The notes beneath the pieces are model-generated. The model saw only the letters and a program-made list of their open reading frames with translations, was not told the DNA's origin and did not search any database. Source: Actinomadura macrotermitis (GTDB taxonomy: Bacteria > Actinomycetota > Actinomycetes > Streptosporangiales > Streptosporangiaceae). Taken from it: DNA of 64,000 bases. Made by a program: the position numbers and the translations under genes. The DNA is taken from positions 520,073-584,072 of the forward strand of contig NZ_WEGH01000002.1 in NCBI RefSeq assembly GCF_009604375.1. The letters run 5' to 3'. This document shows positions 24,634 through 32,895 of the stretch, one piece after another (the stretch's first letter is position 1; every line of letters begins with the position of its first letter).

Positions 24634-25842
24634 ATGCCCCGGCATGCCAAGACGATGGCGCACCGCAGTGTCGCGGTGCGGGTCGCGCTGACGCTCTGCG
24701 TCGCGCTGCCCGCGCTGGTCCTGCGGCTGTCGGGCGCGCATCCGGCGCCGATCGCCGGGATGGCGGTGTACGGGGCGGGCGTGCTCGCCGCCGCCATCGT
24801 GCTGATGTGGGCGGCCGAGACCGCGCGGGCCGACATGTCGGGCGCGCTGGCGCTGGCGCTGCTCGCCCTGATCGCGGTGCTGCCCGAGTACGCCGTCGAC
24901 CTGTACTACGCGTACGCGGCGGGCTCCAAGCCCGAGTACGCGGCGTACGCGGCGGCCAACATGACGGGCGCGAACCGGCTGCTGGTCGGCGTCGGGTGGT
25001 CGCTGGTGGTGGTCGCGTTCGCGCTCGGGCTGCGCCGCCGCAGGCTCCCGGCGCGCGAGGTGCGGCTGACCCGCGGGCACCGGATCGAGCTGGGGTTCCT
25101 GGCGCTCGCCGCGGTGATCGCGTTCGTGCCGCCCATGGCCGGCGAGATCGGGTGGTACGTCTCGGCCGTCCTGATCGCGCTCTACCTCGCCTACATCGTG
25201 CGGATCGCCCGGTCCGGCGGCGGGGGCGAGGAGGAGCTGACCGGCGTCCCGGCCTGGTTCGCCGCGCTGCCCGCCCGGCCGCGCCGGATCGCGACCTGGG
25301 GCGGGTTCGCGCTCGGCGCGCTGATCGTGTTCGCGTCGGCCGAGCCGTTCGCCGAGTCGCTGGTGCACGCCGGCTCGTCCCTCGGCATCGACGAGTTCCT
25401 GCTGGTGCAGTGGCTGGCGCCGCTCGCCTCCGAGGCGCCCGAGCTGATCGTGGCGGTGGTGTTCGCCTGGCGGCTGCGCGACTCCGACGCGATCGGCGCG
25501 CTGCTGTCCAGCAAGGTCAACCAGTGGACGCTGCTGATCGGCACGCTGCCGCTCGCCTACAAGGCGGGCGGCGGCGCCTGGTCGCTGCCGCTGGACGACC
25601 GCCAGATGGAGGAGGTGCTGCTCACCGCCGCGCAGACCGTCCTCGGCCTGGCCTTCCTGGTCGACCTGCGCTTCCGCCGCTGGGAGGCGGCGCTGCTGTT
25701 CGCGCTGTTCGCGGTGCAGTTCGCGCTGCCCGGTCAGCATGCCCGGCTGCTGCTGTCGGGCGTCTACCTGGCGATCGGCTTCTCGGTGCTGATCGCCAGG
25801 TGGCGGCTGCTCGCCCGCGCGATGGCCGCGACGATCCGCTAG
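24634..25842 (+). CDS. Sodium/calcium exchanger-like membrane protein
   Basis: A 402-residue protein with about ten helices in two inverted halves. The first acidic repeat is LIAVLPEYAVDLYYAY and the second is LAPLASEAPELIVAVVFAWR, matching the alpha-1/alpha-2 repeats of CaCA exchangers (PExxv in place of the usual GNxxExxL). The second half also has LSSKVNQWTLLIGTLPLAY, the family's conserved N-Q-W-T stretch. The ion specificity is unknown. The TAG stop shares a CTAG palindrome with the stop of the convergent methyltransferase gene. Confidence 0.82.
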   Translation: MPRHAKTMAHRSVAVRVALTLCVALPALVLRLSGAHPAPIAGMAVYGAGVLAAAIVLMWAAETARADMSGALALALLALIAVLPEYAVDLYYAYAAGSKPEYAAYAAANMTGANRLLVGVGWSLVVVAFALGLRRRRLPAREVRLTRGHRIELGFLALAAVIAFVPPMAGEIGWYVSAVLIALYLAYIVRIARSGGGGEEELTGVPAWFAALPARPRRIATWGGFALGALIVFASAEPFAESLVHAGSSLGIDEFLLVQWLAPLASEAPELIVAVVFAWRLRDSDAIGALLSSKVNQWTLLIGTLPLAYKAGGGAWSLPLDDRQMEEVLLTAAQTVLGLAFLVDLRFRRWEAALLFALFAVQFALPGQHARLLLSGVYLAIGFSVLIARWRLLARAMAATIR

Positions 25843-27314
25843 ACCTCGAAGAAGCCGTCGGCGATCAGCTCGGGCAGCACCGCGTCGGCGTGCGCCCGGA
25901 CCTGGTCGGAGTCCAGGTCCATCAGCTGGGCGATGGCGTCCAGCAGCCGGTCCAGCGGCAGCGAGCCGTCGCAGACGCCGGCGAGGGCCGCCTCGACGGT
26001 GCCGACCCCGGCCGCGCGGCGCAGCCCGCCGGACTGGCGGAGCAGGATCCGCTCGGGGTCCTCGGCGCCGGGCGGGCCGATCTGCTCCTGGACGATCCCG
26101 GCGGCCGCGCGCACAACCTTTCCACAGCCTGTGGAAAAACTTTGGGATGCGGCCAGGCCGTCCAGCACCCGGTCCACATAGGCGCCGACGGGCTGCTCGA
26201 CCGCGTGCCGCAGCTCCTCGACCCGGATCGCCGGATCGGCCGCCCCCGAGCGCCGCAGCGTGATCCAGCCGAACCCGATCCCGGCCACCCGCTGCGCCTG
26301 GAACGCCTCCAGCCACGCCTCGTACCGGCGCCGGTACCCGGGGGTGCCGGCCTCCGCCGAGTCGCGCAGCCACAGCTCGGCGTACTCGGCCGGGTCCTGG
26401 ACGTCGCGCTGCACGATCCACGCCTCGCAGCCCGACTCCGCCGCCCACGCCCCGACGCGCTCCTCCCAGGGCTCGCCCTCCACATGCAGCCAGTTCGCCA
26501 GCATGTGCAGGTGCCCGCCGTCGGTCAGCAGCGCGGGCCCCTCGGTCACCAGGCGGCGGCAGAACTCGTCGCCCGGCATGCCCGTCTCGCGGTAGCTGTG
26601 GCGGGACTCGCCGGGCGGCGTGACGACGAACGGCGGATTCGACACGATCAGGTCGAACCGCCATCCCCGCACCGGCTCCAGCAGCGACCCCTCCAGCAGC
26701 TCCACGTCGCCGATGCCCGACAGCGCGAAGCTCATCGCGGCCAGCTCCAGGGCGCGCGGATTGACGTCGGTCGCGGTGATGCGGACCGGCCGGGGCCGCA
26801 CCTTCGGGTCGGCCAGATGCAGCGCCTGCACGCCGCAGCCGGTGCCGAGGTCCAGCGCGTTGTCCACAGGGCTGTGGACAACGAGGCGGGCCAGGTTCGC
26901 CGACGCGCCGCCCGCTCCGACGACATGGTCGGGCCGCAGCGCGTCCCCCGAACCGGGCCGCACCTTCAGGTCCGACACCGCCCAGCCGGCATGGCCCGAG
27001 CCGGTGACCGACTCCAGCGGCTCGACGTGCAGCAGCGGCCGCAGCTCGTCCCCGGACCCGGCGGCCAGGCCCGCCGCGACGAGCGGCTCCGCGAGCTCGG
27101 GAGCCGCAGCCACCGGGACCTGGAGCCAGAACAGGCGGGTCAGCGTCTCCAGTGGCGAACCGCCGCCGGTCGCGCGCAGCGCCGGGACGATCTCGTCGCG
27201 GGCCAGCGCCCCGCCCGCCACCGGGCCGAGCAGGCGCCGCACGCCGTCCACGGTGTAGTCCGCGCCCTCCAGCAGGTCGCGGACGGGTTCGAGAAGTGCG
27301 AGGTGATCGGGCAT
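25839..27314 (-). CDS. Class I SAM-dependent methyltransferase (NPPF type)
   Basis: A 491-residue protein. After an N-terminal helical domain of about 140 residues comes a Rossmann methyltransferase core, with motif I ALDLGTGCGVQALHL, ATDVNPRALELAA and the catalytic motif LIVSNPPFV, as in enzymes methylating N5-Gln or exocyclic amines of nucleobases (HemK/RsmC-like). A C-terminal domain of about 150 residues is actinobacterial. Uncharacterised Streptomyces homologues share the layout. The target (ribosomal RNA, release factor or other) cannot be decided from sequence. Confidence 0.85.
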   Translation of the reverse strand: MPDHLALLEPVRDLLEGADYTVDGVRRLLGPVAGGALARDEIVPALRATGGGSPLETLTRLFWLQVPVAAAPELAEPLVAAGLAAGSGDELRPLLHVEPLESVTGSGHAGWAVSDLKVRPGSGDALRPDHVVGAGGASANLARLVVHSPVDNALDLGTGCGVQALHLADPKVRPRPVRITATDVNPRALELAAMSFALSGIGDVELLEGSLLEPVRGWRFDLIVSNPPFVVTPPGESRHSYRETGMPGDEFCRRLVTEGPALLTDGGHLHMLANWLHVEGEPWEERVGAWAAESGCEAWIVQRDVQDPAEYAELWLRDSAEAGTPGYRRRYEAWLEAFQAQRVAGIGFGWITLRRSGAADPAIRVEELRHAVEQPVGAYVDRVLDGLAASQSFSTGCGKVVRAAAGIVQEQIGPPGAEDPERILLRQSGGLRRAAGVGTVEAALAGVCDGSLPLDRLLDAIAQLMDLDSDQVRAHADAVLPELIADGFFEV

Positions 27315-27344
27315 CCGCCCATCCTGCCCTCTCAGGAGGCCGCC

Positions 27345-28193
27345 TCAGCCCAGGTAGTCGCCGATGCCCTTGGCCAGCGAGTCGGCGATCCGCTGCCGGA
27401 ACGCCGCGTCCGACAGCTTGGCGGCGTCGCCCGCGTTGCCCATGTTGCCGCACTCGATGAAGATCTTCGGCACCGTGGACAGGTTCAGCCCGCCCAGGTC
27501 GTCGCGCCGGTCCAGCGCCTTGGTGCCGATATAGGTGGAGTAGGGGACGCCGGTCCCGGCGTGGTAGGCGTCGCGGACCGCCAGGCCCAGCTTCTGCGAC
27601 GGCACGACGATCTTGGCGTTGTGCCCGGCGACCAGGGCCGGCTCGATGATGTGGAAGCCGTGCCCGGACGCGGGCGCGCCGTCGGCGTGGACGGAGATCG
27701 CCGCGTCGGCCCTGGCCTTGTTGCCGATCGCGGCCCGCTCGGTGATGCACGGCCCGACACCGGAGTTGCTGTCGCGGGTCATCACCACCTTCGCGCCCTG
27801 CGCGGTCAGCAGCTTGCGCAGCCGCAGCGAGACGTCCCAGGTGAAGGCCGCCTCGGTGTACCCGGCCTTGGTCTCGGTGCCGGTGGTGTCGCACTCCTTG
27901 TGCCCGTTGCCGACGTCGACCTGCTTGGCGATCTCGGACGGGTGCGACGCGTTGCCCCCGTTGTGCCCCGGGTCGACCAGGATCGTCTTGCCGCGCAGGC
28001 CGCCGCCCTTCGGCTGCGGGCTCGGCGGCGCGGCGGTGTCGTCCACGCTCGCCCTGGTCGTCGAACCGGCCGTCGGCGGCGCGGCACTCTGCGCGCCGGG
28101 CTTGGCGCCGTCGTCCGAACCGCCGCAGGCGGCCAGGGCGCCGAGGCAGAGCGCCAGTCCGGCGGCCGCGCGGCCGCCCCGGTGAATCAGCAC
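27345..28193 (-). CDS. N-acetylmuramoyl-L-alanine amidase lipoprotein (Amidase_3)
   Basis: A 282-residue lipoprotein with lipobox LAAC (Cys23), a Pro/Thr/Ala linker to about residue 60, then an Amidase_3 zinc domain. The Zn ligands are readable: His in VDPGHNGG, Glu in YTEAAFTWDV and His in SVHADG. The catalytic Glu is in FIECGNMGN. It cleaves the amide between MurNAc and the stem peptide. The GTG at 28193 is preceded by GGGAGA. It lies 30 bp from the methyltransferase start and could share its transcript. Confidence 0.92.
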   Translation of the reverse strand: MLIHRGGRAAAGLALCLGALAACGGSDDGAKPGAQSAAPPTAGSTTRASVDDTAAPPSPQPKGGGLRGKTILVDPGHNGGNASHPSEIAKQVDVGNGHKECDTTGTETKAGYTEAAFTWDVSLRLRKLLTAQGAKVVMTRDSNSGVGPCITERAAIGNKARADAAISVHADGAPASGHGFHIIEPALVAGHNAKIVVPSQKLGLAVRDAYHAGTGVPYSTYIGTKALDRRDDLGGLNLSTVPKIFIECGNMGNAGDAAKLSDAAFRQRIADSLAKGIGDYLG

Positions 28194-28283
28194 AGACTCG
28201 TCTCCCGATATGAGTTCGTTACAAACCAATCATGTCAGTCTGCACACCGGCGGGTCTTCCTCAAAACCAGGGCGGGTAAAACG

Positions 28284-28330
28284 ACGGCCGTGATCCCCGC
28301 CCCCTGCCCGGGGCGCCGGATCACGGCCGT
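28284..28330. terminator. Hairpin terminator after the 78-residue protein gene
   Basis: Perfect 13-bp outer arms ACGGCCGTGATCC and GGATCACGGCCGT enclose a second GC stem (CGCCCC/GGGGCG). It lies 15 bp beyond the stop at 28346 and just upstream of the amidase gene, so it separates the two. Confidence 0.75.
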
Positions 28331-28345
28331 CTCACTTCGCGTCGC

Positions 28346-28582
28346 TCAGCGCACCGGGTCCTCCCTGCCGAGGAGCGCGGCGAGCGCGCGCGCCTCGTCC
28401 GCGTCCAGGCCGAGCACCACGCGGGGCCGCCCCCACGGATGGTCGATCGAGTGCGCCACATAACTGGCGACCGACTCCGAGACCTGCCCGGCCAGGCCGC
28501 GCGCGTGCCGCCACTCCGACCAGGCACGCTCCAGCTCGCTCGCCGCATGCTGCGCGCACGACACCAATTCCGGATCACGCAC
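28346..28582 (-). CDS. Small hypothetical protein (78 residues)
   Basis: A short soluble helical protein with VRDPELVSCAQHAASELERA, then WSEWRHARGLAGQVSESVAS and VLGLDADEARALAALL. The GTG at 28582 has AAGGGGG eight bases upstream, which fixes the start; frame extension upstream lacks coding character. No family is recognised, although short actinobacterial proteins of this kind commonly sit next to cell-wall genes. Confidence 0.6.
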   Translation of the reverse strand: MRDPELVSCAQHAASELERAWSEWRHARGLAGQVSESVASYVAHSIDHPWGRPRVVLGLDADEARALAALLGREDPVR

Positions 28583-28769
28583 GGTTGTAACCCCCTTGGG
28601 TGACACGCCAGGCGGCCTCCCTGCGAGGCCGGCCGGGCGCGCGGTTCCCCCCACTCGCCGAACGGTGTGCCCATTAACCCTCCGCGGGTTGCGCGCCGAC
28701 CCGCGGAATGCAGGATTCTTGATCGAGCTCTTACCGTTCCGTGTGGAGGTCCGGCCCCGGGGCGGACCG

Positions 28770-28801
28770 GCGCGGCCCCCGCCCGGGAGCGGGGGCCGCG
28801 C
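28770..28801. terminator. Hairpin terminator of the secreted-protein gene
   Basis: Perfect 13-bp arms GCGCGGCCCCCGC and GCGGGGGCCGCGC with a 6-base loop, ending 10 bp beyond the minus-strand stop at 28811. Confidence 0.8.
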
Positions 28802-28810
28802 GTCCTCGGG

Positions 28811-29272
28811 TCAGGCGGTCCAGACGGTCTTGACCGGGCTGCAGATCTCCCAGGTCCAGGTGTTGTCGACGCACTCCTGGACGGTGACCTTCCGCAGGCC
28901 GGCGCCGCCCATGTTCGTCCAGGTGTGGTAGCGGTTGTCGGCCGCCACGTTCAGCTTCACCTTGGTGATGCTGCCGGCCACGGTGCCGTACTTGACGACC
29001 CAGACGTAGGCGCCCTTGCGGTCGGCGGCGGTGTCCTTGGCGGTGACGTGCACCTCGGCCTTGTTCCGGCTGATGGTGCGGCTCTTGCCGGAGGTCGCCA
29101 CTCCGGCGGCGCCCGGCTGCAGGGTCCAGGACTTCCAGGCCCCCACGGCGGCCGCCCGGGCCTGCTCGGCCGGCGCGGCCTGGGCGGGCGCGGCCAGGCC
29201 GGCGACGGCGGCGGCGGTGGCCGCGCCGAGGGAGAGGGTGAGCATCGCGCGGGCCGTCTTGTGCGAACGCAT
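28811..29272 (-). CDS. Secreted protein of unknown function
   Basis: A 153-residue protein with signal peptide MRSHKTARAMLTLSLGAATA, ending near AQA-AP (about residue 33). The mature part is a small beta-sandwich-like domain with two cysteines near the end (VQECVDNTW and EICSPV), probably a disulfide. The ATG at 29272 follows AAAGGCG. Many streptomycete-type secreted proteins of this size share the layout without a known role. It is divergent from the MarR gene. Confidence 0.75.
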   Translation of the reverse strand: MRSHKTARAMLTLSLGAATAAAVAGLAAPAQAAPAEQARAAAVGAWKSWTLQPGAAGVATSGKSRTISRNKAEVHVTAKDTAADRKGAYVWVVKYGTVAGSITKVKLNVAADNRYHTWTNMGGAGLRKVTVQECVDNTWTWEICSPVKTVWTA

Positions 29273-29413
29273 CGAACGCCTTTCGTCGGAGGGCGGTCAC
29301 GGCCTCCCCGTTCTGCCGTGCGGAGCACGGCCCGGCCGGACCAAGATCATTATTAGCACGGATCACGTGAATCACGGAAGTCGTAATATTCGGATTCGAT
29401 AAGATTCGCGCTC

Positions 29414-29893
29414 ATGACGTCCGGTGACATCGAAGAACCGCCCGGCAGGGACGAGGTGCTCGCCCAGCTGGCGGTGCAGGGCCGGCTGCTGCACCTGGCG
29501 ATGACAGGTCTGACGACGGCCGCGGCCGCCAGGTTCGGACTGCAGGTGATCGACCACCAGTGCGCCGGGCTGCTGCACCACACCGGCCCGATGAGCGTGG
29601 GCCGGCTGGCCGAGCTGGCCGGGCTCACCCCCAGCTCGGTCACCGGCGTCGTCGACCGGCTGGAGCGCACCGGCCGGCTGCGCCGCGAACCCGACCCGAA
29701 CGACCGCCGCAAGGTCATCCTCATCCCGCTGCGGCCGGTCGAGGTCGACGAGGCCTTCCGCGGCCTCGCCGAGCAGTTCCAGGCCATGTACGCCCGCTAC
29801 AACGACCAGGAGCTGATCCTGCTGAACGACTGCCTACGGCAGATGACCGACCACATCCGGGGCCACATCACCACCCTGCGCGAGCAGCGTTAA
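29414..29893 (+). CDS. MarR-family regulator
   Basis: A 159-residue winged-helix protein with IDHQCAGLLHHTGPMSVGRL then AELAGLTPSSVTGVVDRLER, followed by the wing TGRLRREPDPNDRRKVIL with the invariant DxR motif. A ribosome site is not evident, but the 70 bp upstream are AT-rich as in a promoter. No divergent efflux or catabolic gene is present; the divergent partner is a small secreted protein. The ligand is unknown. Confidence 0.9.
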   Translation: MTSGDIEEPPGRDEVLAQLAVQGRLLHLAMTGLTTAAAARFGLQVIDHQCAGLLHHTGPMSVGRLAELAGLTPSSVTGVVDRLERTGRLRREPDPNDRRKVILIPLRPVEVDEAFRGLAEQFQAMYARYNDQELILLNDCLRQMTDHIRGHITTLREQR

Positions 29894-30041
29894 CTCCAAC
29901 TTTGTGAGGGGATGCCCCCGCGGTCGGGCCCGGGCGCGCCCGGCGCTCGCACCGGACACGCCCGAACCCGAGCAGGGGACTCCGTCCCCCGCACCCCCGG
30001 ACCCCTTCGGGGCGCATCGCGAACCCGGGGGCTTTCGTGGG

Positions 30042-31112
30042 TTATTCGGGGGCTCTGCCCGTGCTGGATCTGATGACCAGGTGGGGGACCACCAGGTTCT
30101 GCCTCGCCACGCAGGACGGGTCGGCTATCCGGGAGGTCAGCATCTCGGCCGCCACCTTGCCCATGTCGCGGCGGGGCTGGTCCACGCTGGTCAGGGAGAT
30201 GTGCCGGATCGCGGCCAGATGGGTGTTGTCGTAGCCGACGATCGACACCTGCCCCGGGACCGGGAGCTCCAGCTCGTCGGCGGCCGACAGGGCGCCCGTG
30301 GCGACCAGGTCGTTCGGGGCGAAGATGGCGGTCGGGCGGCCGGGGCGGGACAGCAGGGCGCGGGCCGCGCGGTAGCCGCCCTCCTCGGTGAAGTCGCCCG
30401 GTTCGACGACGATCTCGTCGGCCAGGCCGTGCCGCCGCATCGCCTTCTCGTAGCCGGCCCGGCGGTAGCGGGCCGTGGTGGAGGGGGCGCCCTCGATGTG
30501 CGCGATCCGCCGGTGGCCGAGTCCCACCAGGTGGTCGACGGCGAGGCTGGCGCCGAGCTCGTCGTCGTCGACGACGATGTCCACGCCCACCACGTCGCGT
30601 TCGCCGACCACGACCACCGGGACGCTGGCGGCCGCCTCGCGCAGGGAGGCGGGGACGACGCTGAGCAGCACCAGGCCGTCCACCCGCATCTCCAGGAAGG
30701 ACTCGACGGCCTCGGCCTCGAAGAGGGGGTCCCAGCGGCCGCTGCCGACCAGCATGCGCAGGCCCGCGCCGTGCAGGCTCTCCTGCAGGCCGTCCAGGAA
30801 CTCGGCGAAGAAGGGGTTGTGCAGGTCGGCGACGATCGCGCCGATCAGCCGGGTGCGGCCCTCCACCAGGCTGCGGGCGACCGCGTTCGGGCGGTAGCCG
30901 AGCTCGCGGGCGGCCTGCAGGACGGCCTGCCGGCGCCGCTCGCTGACGTGGGGCGAACCGCGCATCACCAGCGACACCAGGGACTTGGACACGCCCGCGC
31001 GTTCGGCGACGTTGCGGATCGTGGGCTTTTGGGCCGGGACCGGCCTGCCCTCCGGGCCGCGCGGCGCGGGGACCGCGTCCTCGCGCGTGGGACTGTCTTC
31101 ACCAGCTGACAT
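30042..31112 (-). CDS. LacI-family transcriptional repressor
   Basis: A 356-residue sugar-responsive repressor. The LacI HTH reads PTIRNVAERAGVSKSLVSLV and RELGYRPNAVARSL (about residues 29-78), followed by a periplasmic-binding-protein-like effector domain (IVADLHNPFFAEFLDGLQES, APNDLVATGAL, SIVGYDNT). The ATG at 31112 follows GGACGGAG. No sugar transport or glycosidase operon is adjacent, and the LpqY-like importer is about 26 kb away, so its target in this window is unknown. Confidence 0.92.
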   Translation of the reverse strand: MSAGEDSPTREDAVPAPRGPEGRPVPAQKPTIRNVAERAGVSKSLVSLVMRGSPHVSERRRQAVLQAARELGYRPNAVARSLVEGRTRLIGAIVADLHNPFFAEFLDGLQESLHGAGLRMLVGSGRWDPLFEAEAVESFLEMRVDGLVLLSVVPASLREAAASVPVVVVGERDVVGVDIVVDDDELGASLAVDHLVGLGHRRIAHIEGAPSTTARYRRAGYEKAMRRHGLADEIVVEPGDFTEEGGYRAARALLSRPGRPTAIFAPNDLVATGALSAADELELPVPGQVSIVGYDNTHLAAIRHISLTSVDQPRRDMGKVAAEMLTSRIADPSCVARQNLVVPHLVIRSSTGRAPE

Positions 31113-31364
31113 GGCACTCCGTCCAGGGGGCCTGCGGGTCCTGCCACAAAGGCGCGGCCGGTCCCGCGAAGGGGGCCGGCGCGCCTTCCTCACTCGGGAG
31201 GAGTTGCCATGATGCACCGCCTTCTCCCCAAATGGTCGCAACAGGGAGTAACGGACGGCCGTCAATGCCGGTTCGGGTCTGGGGTGTTACGGGGCACCAC
31301 GGCGTTCCCATAGATGGCGAATCGCCCCTTTCGGGAGAAAAGTCCTGGTGTCAAGGCCGCTCGG

Positions 31365-31398
31365 CGGCGATCGCCGGCCCCCGCCGCTCGGATACCCT
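31365..31398 (+). promoter_or_regulatory. Candidate promoter and operator of the TetR gene
   Basis: A perfect 12-bp palindrome CGGCGATCGCCG (31365-31376) lies just upstream of a TACCCT -10-like hexamer (31393-31398). The hexamer ends six bases before the GTG at 31405, the usual geometry of a leaderless actinobacterial promoter. Autoregulation by the TetR product is the natural reading. Confidence 0.4.
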
Positions 31399-31404
31399 GC
31401 CGAG

Positions 31405-32139
31405 GTGGCAGATCGTGCAGCGGCCGGCGACCAGGCGGGCAACAAGCAGAGCGCCCCGTCCGCGCGCGCCCGGCAGGGCGGCGCCGGGCGCGGCAGGCGC
31501 AGGCTCAGCGTCGACGAGCGCCGCGACGAGCTGATCGAGGCCGCGCTGGAGCTGTTCAGCACCCGCCCGCCCGAGGACATCTCCATCGACGACGTCGCCG
31601 CCGCCGCCGGGGCGTCGCGCGCGCTGGTCTACCACTACTTCGGCGGCAAGTACGAGCTGTACATCGCCGCGCTCGGCAGCGCCGCCAAGCAGCTGTCGGT
31701 GCTGCTGGAGCCGCCGACCGAGGGCACCCCGCTGGAGCGGCTGCGCATCTCGCTGAAGCGCTACTTCGACTTCGTGGAGAGCCACGCCGCGGGCTTCACC
31801 GCGCTGCTGCGCGGCGGCCCCGCCGACCGCTCCGGCGAGGTCGGCGAGATCGTGGAGAGCATCCGCGAGCTGCTGCTCGGCCGGATCCTGCACGCGCTCT
31901 GCATCGAGGTGCCGCCGCCGGTGCTGCGCATCACGCTGCGCTCGTGGATGGCGTCGGTGGAGACCGCCGGGCTGGACTGGCTGGAGAACCGCGACCTCAC
32001 CCGGGCGGAGCTGGAGGGCCTGCTGGTGGACCAGCTGATCGTGCTGCTGCACGTGGCCGGCAACCACGAGCCGTCCATCGCCGAGCTGTTCGAGCAGCTG
32101 GTGCGGGAGGAGTTCGGCGCCGGGGACACCGCGTCCTGA
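31405..32139 (+). CDS. TetR/AcrR-family regulator
   Basis: A 244-residue regulator with a long Gln/Ala/Arg-rich N-terminal tail, then an HTH (RDELIEAALELFSTRPPEDI, SIDDVAAAAGASRALVYHYF, GGKYELYIAAL) and an all-helical ligand domain. The GTG at 31405 is chosen because a -10-like hexamer sits six bases upstream. A GTG at 31348 with GGGAGA nine bases before it is a real alternative and would add 19 residues. No target gene is adjacent. Confidence 0.85.
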   Translation: MADRAAAGDQAGNKQSAPSARARQGGAGRGRRRLSVDERRDELIEAALELFSTRPPEDISIDDVAAAAGASRALVYHYFGGKYELYIAALGSAAKQLSVLLEPPTEGTPLERLRISLKRYFDFVESHAAGFTALLRGGPADRSGEVGEIVESIRELLLGRILHALCIEVPPPVLRITLRSWMASVETAGLDWLENRDLTRAELEGLLVDQLIVLLHVAGNHEPSIAELFEQLVREEFGAGDTAS

Positions 32140-32236
32140 CCGCCGCCGGGCATGCGAACGTCCCGCTCGCGGGAGCACCCGTCCCGTCACCGGAACGCGT
32201 GATCGCGAACGGGACCCCCGTTCGACGTTGAGCGGC

Positions 32237-32271
32237 CCAGGACCGCGATTCTCGGATGATCGTGGTCCTGG
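32237..32271. terminator. Bidirectional hairpin between the TetR gene and bldC
   Basis: Thirteen-base arms CCAGGACCGCGAT and ATCGTGGTCCTGG with one G-U-type mismatch and a 9-base loop, located between two convergent genes (stops at 32139 and 32411). Confidence 0.65.
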
Positions 32272-32410
32272 ACCCTTCGTTCAGGAGACCTCTGCCGCCT
32301 CCTCGCGCGCACCTGGCAGGCGAGGTCGTGCAGCGGCCCCCTGACCGCCCCCCGTTGCGGTGTCGGGTACGTCCGGCGGGCCCGCTGGGGCGCCCGCCGG
32401 CCGGAGTGCG

Positions 32411-32614
32411 TTACTCCGAACGCTGCTGCGGGATCCCCGCCAGCAGCGCCCGCACCTCGGCCTCGCGGTAACGCCGGTGTCCCCCCAGGGTGCGGATGGA
32501 CGTGAGCTTGCCGGCCTTCGCCCACCGCGTGACGGTCTTGGGGTCGACGCGGAACATCGTCGCCACCTCCGCCGGCGTCAACAGGGGCTCGGCCTCTGGC
32601 GTACGTGCTGACAT
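32411..32614 (-). CDS. bldC: Developmental regulator BldC
   Basis: A 67-residue MerR-like single-domain DNA-binding protein. The whole sequence, including LLTPAEVATMFRVDPKTVTR then WAKAGKLTSIRTLGGHRRYR, is nearly identical to Streptomyces BldC as I remember it. BldC controls the timing of vegetative growth versus sporulation by binding direct repeats cooperatively. The ATG at 32614 follows GGAGGAGAGG with a rather long gap. The arrangement next to a hypothetical gene and an amino acid dehydrogenase resembles Streptomyces. Confidence 0.97.
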   Translation of the reverse strand: MSARTPEAEPLLTPAEVATMFRVDPKTVTRWAKAGKLTSIRTLGGHRRYREAEVRALLAGIPQQRSE

Positions 32615-32895
32615 GATGTGCGGCCTCTCCTCCGTGGACCGATGACAGCGATCCTGCGATTGATCCTCGCGCGGACTTAGATGTCCCCTATGGCCCAAAA
32701 GAGCCACAATGACATCACAACGTGTAACCTTGCCACCACTGAACGCAACAAGCAAGTACCTGACGGTACGCCGTCAACGGTGCGACCGCTTCGCGGTCGT
32801 TCCCGCCGGACTGCATGCTCCGTGGTCACTGGGTCACGCTGCGTGATTCTAGCTACACGTATAGTCGTATGGCACAGGGATTCGGGAAATTTGTT
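32615..32895 (-). promoter_or_regulatory. bldC upstream region with two hairpins and a -10-like box
   Basis: A 281-bp gap on the minus strand before bldC. It contains two adjacent perfect hairpins: TGACGG/CCGTCA (32761-32776) and CGACCGC/GCGGTCG (32783-32799). They could end the upstream hypothetical gene or structure a long bldC leader. A TAGAAT -10-like hexamer reads on the minus strand at 32851-32846. The region is AT-richer than its flanks. Confidence 0.35.

Noticed and set aside
24394..27894. Minus-strand open frame of over 1100 codons
   Set aside because: It runs antisense through the exchanger gene and out of frame through pyrD, methyltransferase and amidase genes. The product is a low-complexity Arg/Gly/Gln string, the usual shadow of high-GC coding DNA.
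24600..28463. Plus-strand open frame of nearly 1300 codons
   Set aside because: It is out of frame with the exchanger gene and antisense to three well-supported genes, and shows no domain.
29904..30041. Gap with repeated GGGGG runs considered as a terminator
   Set aside because: No consistent pair of arms could be aligned.
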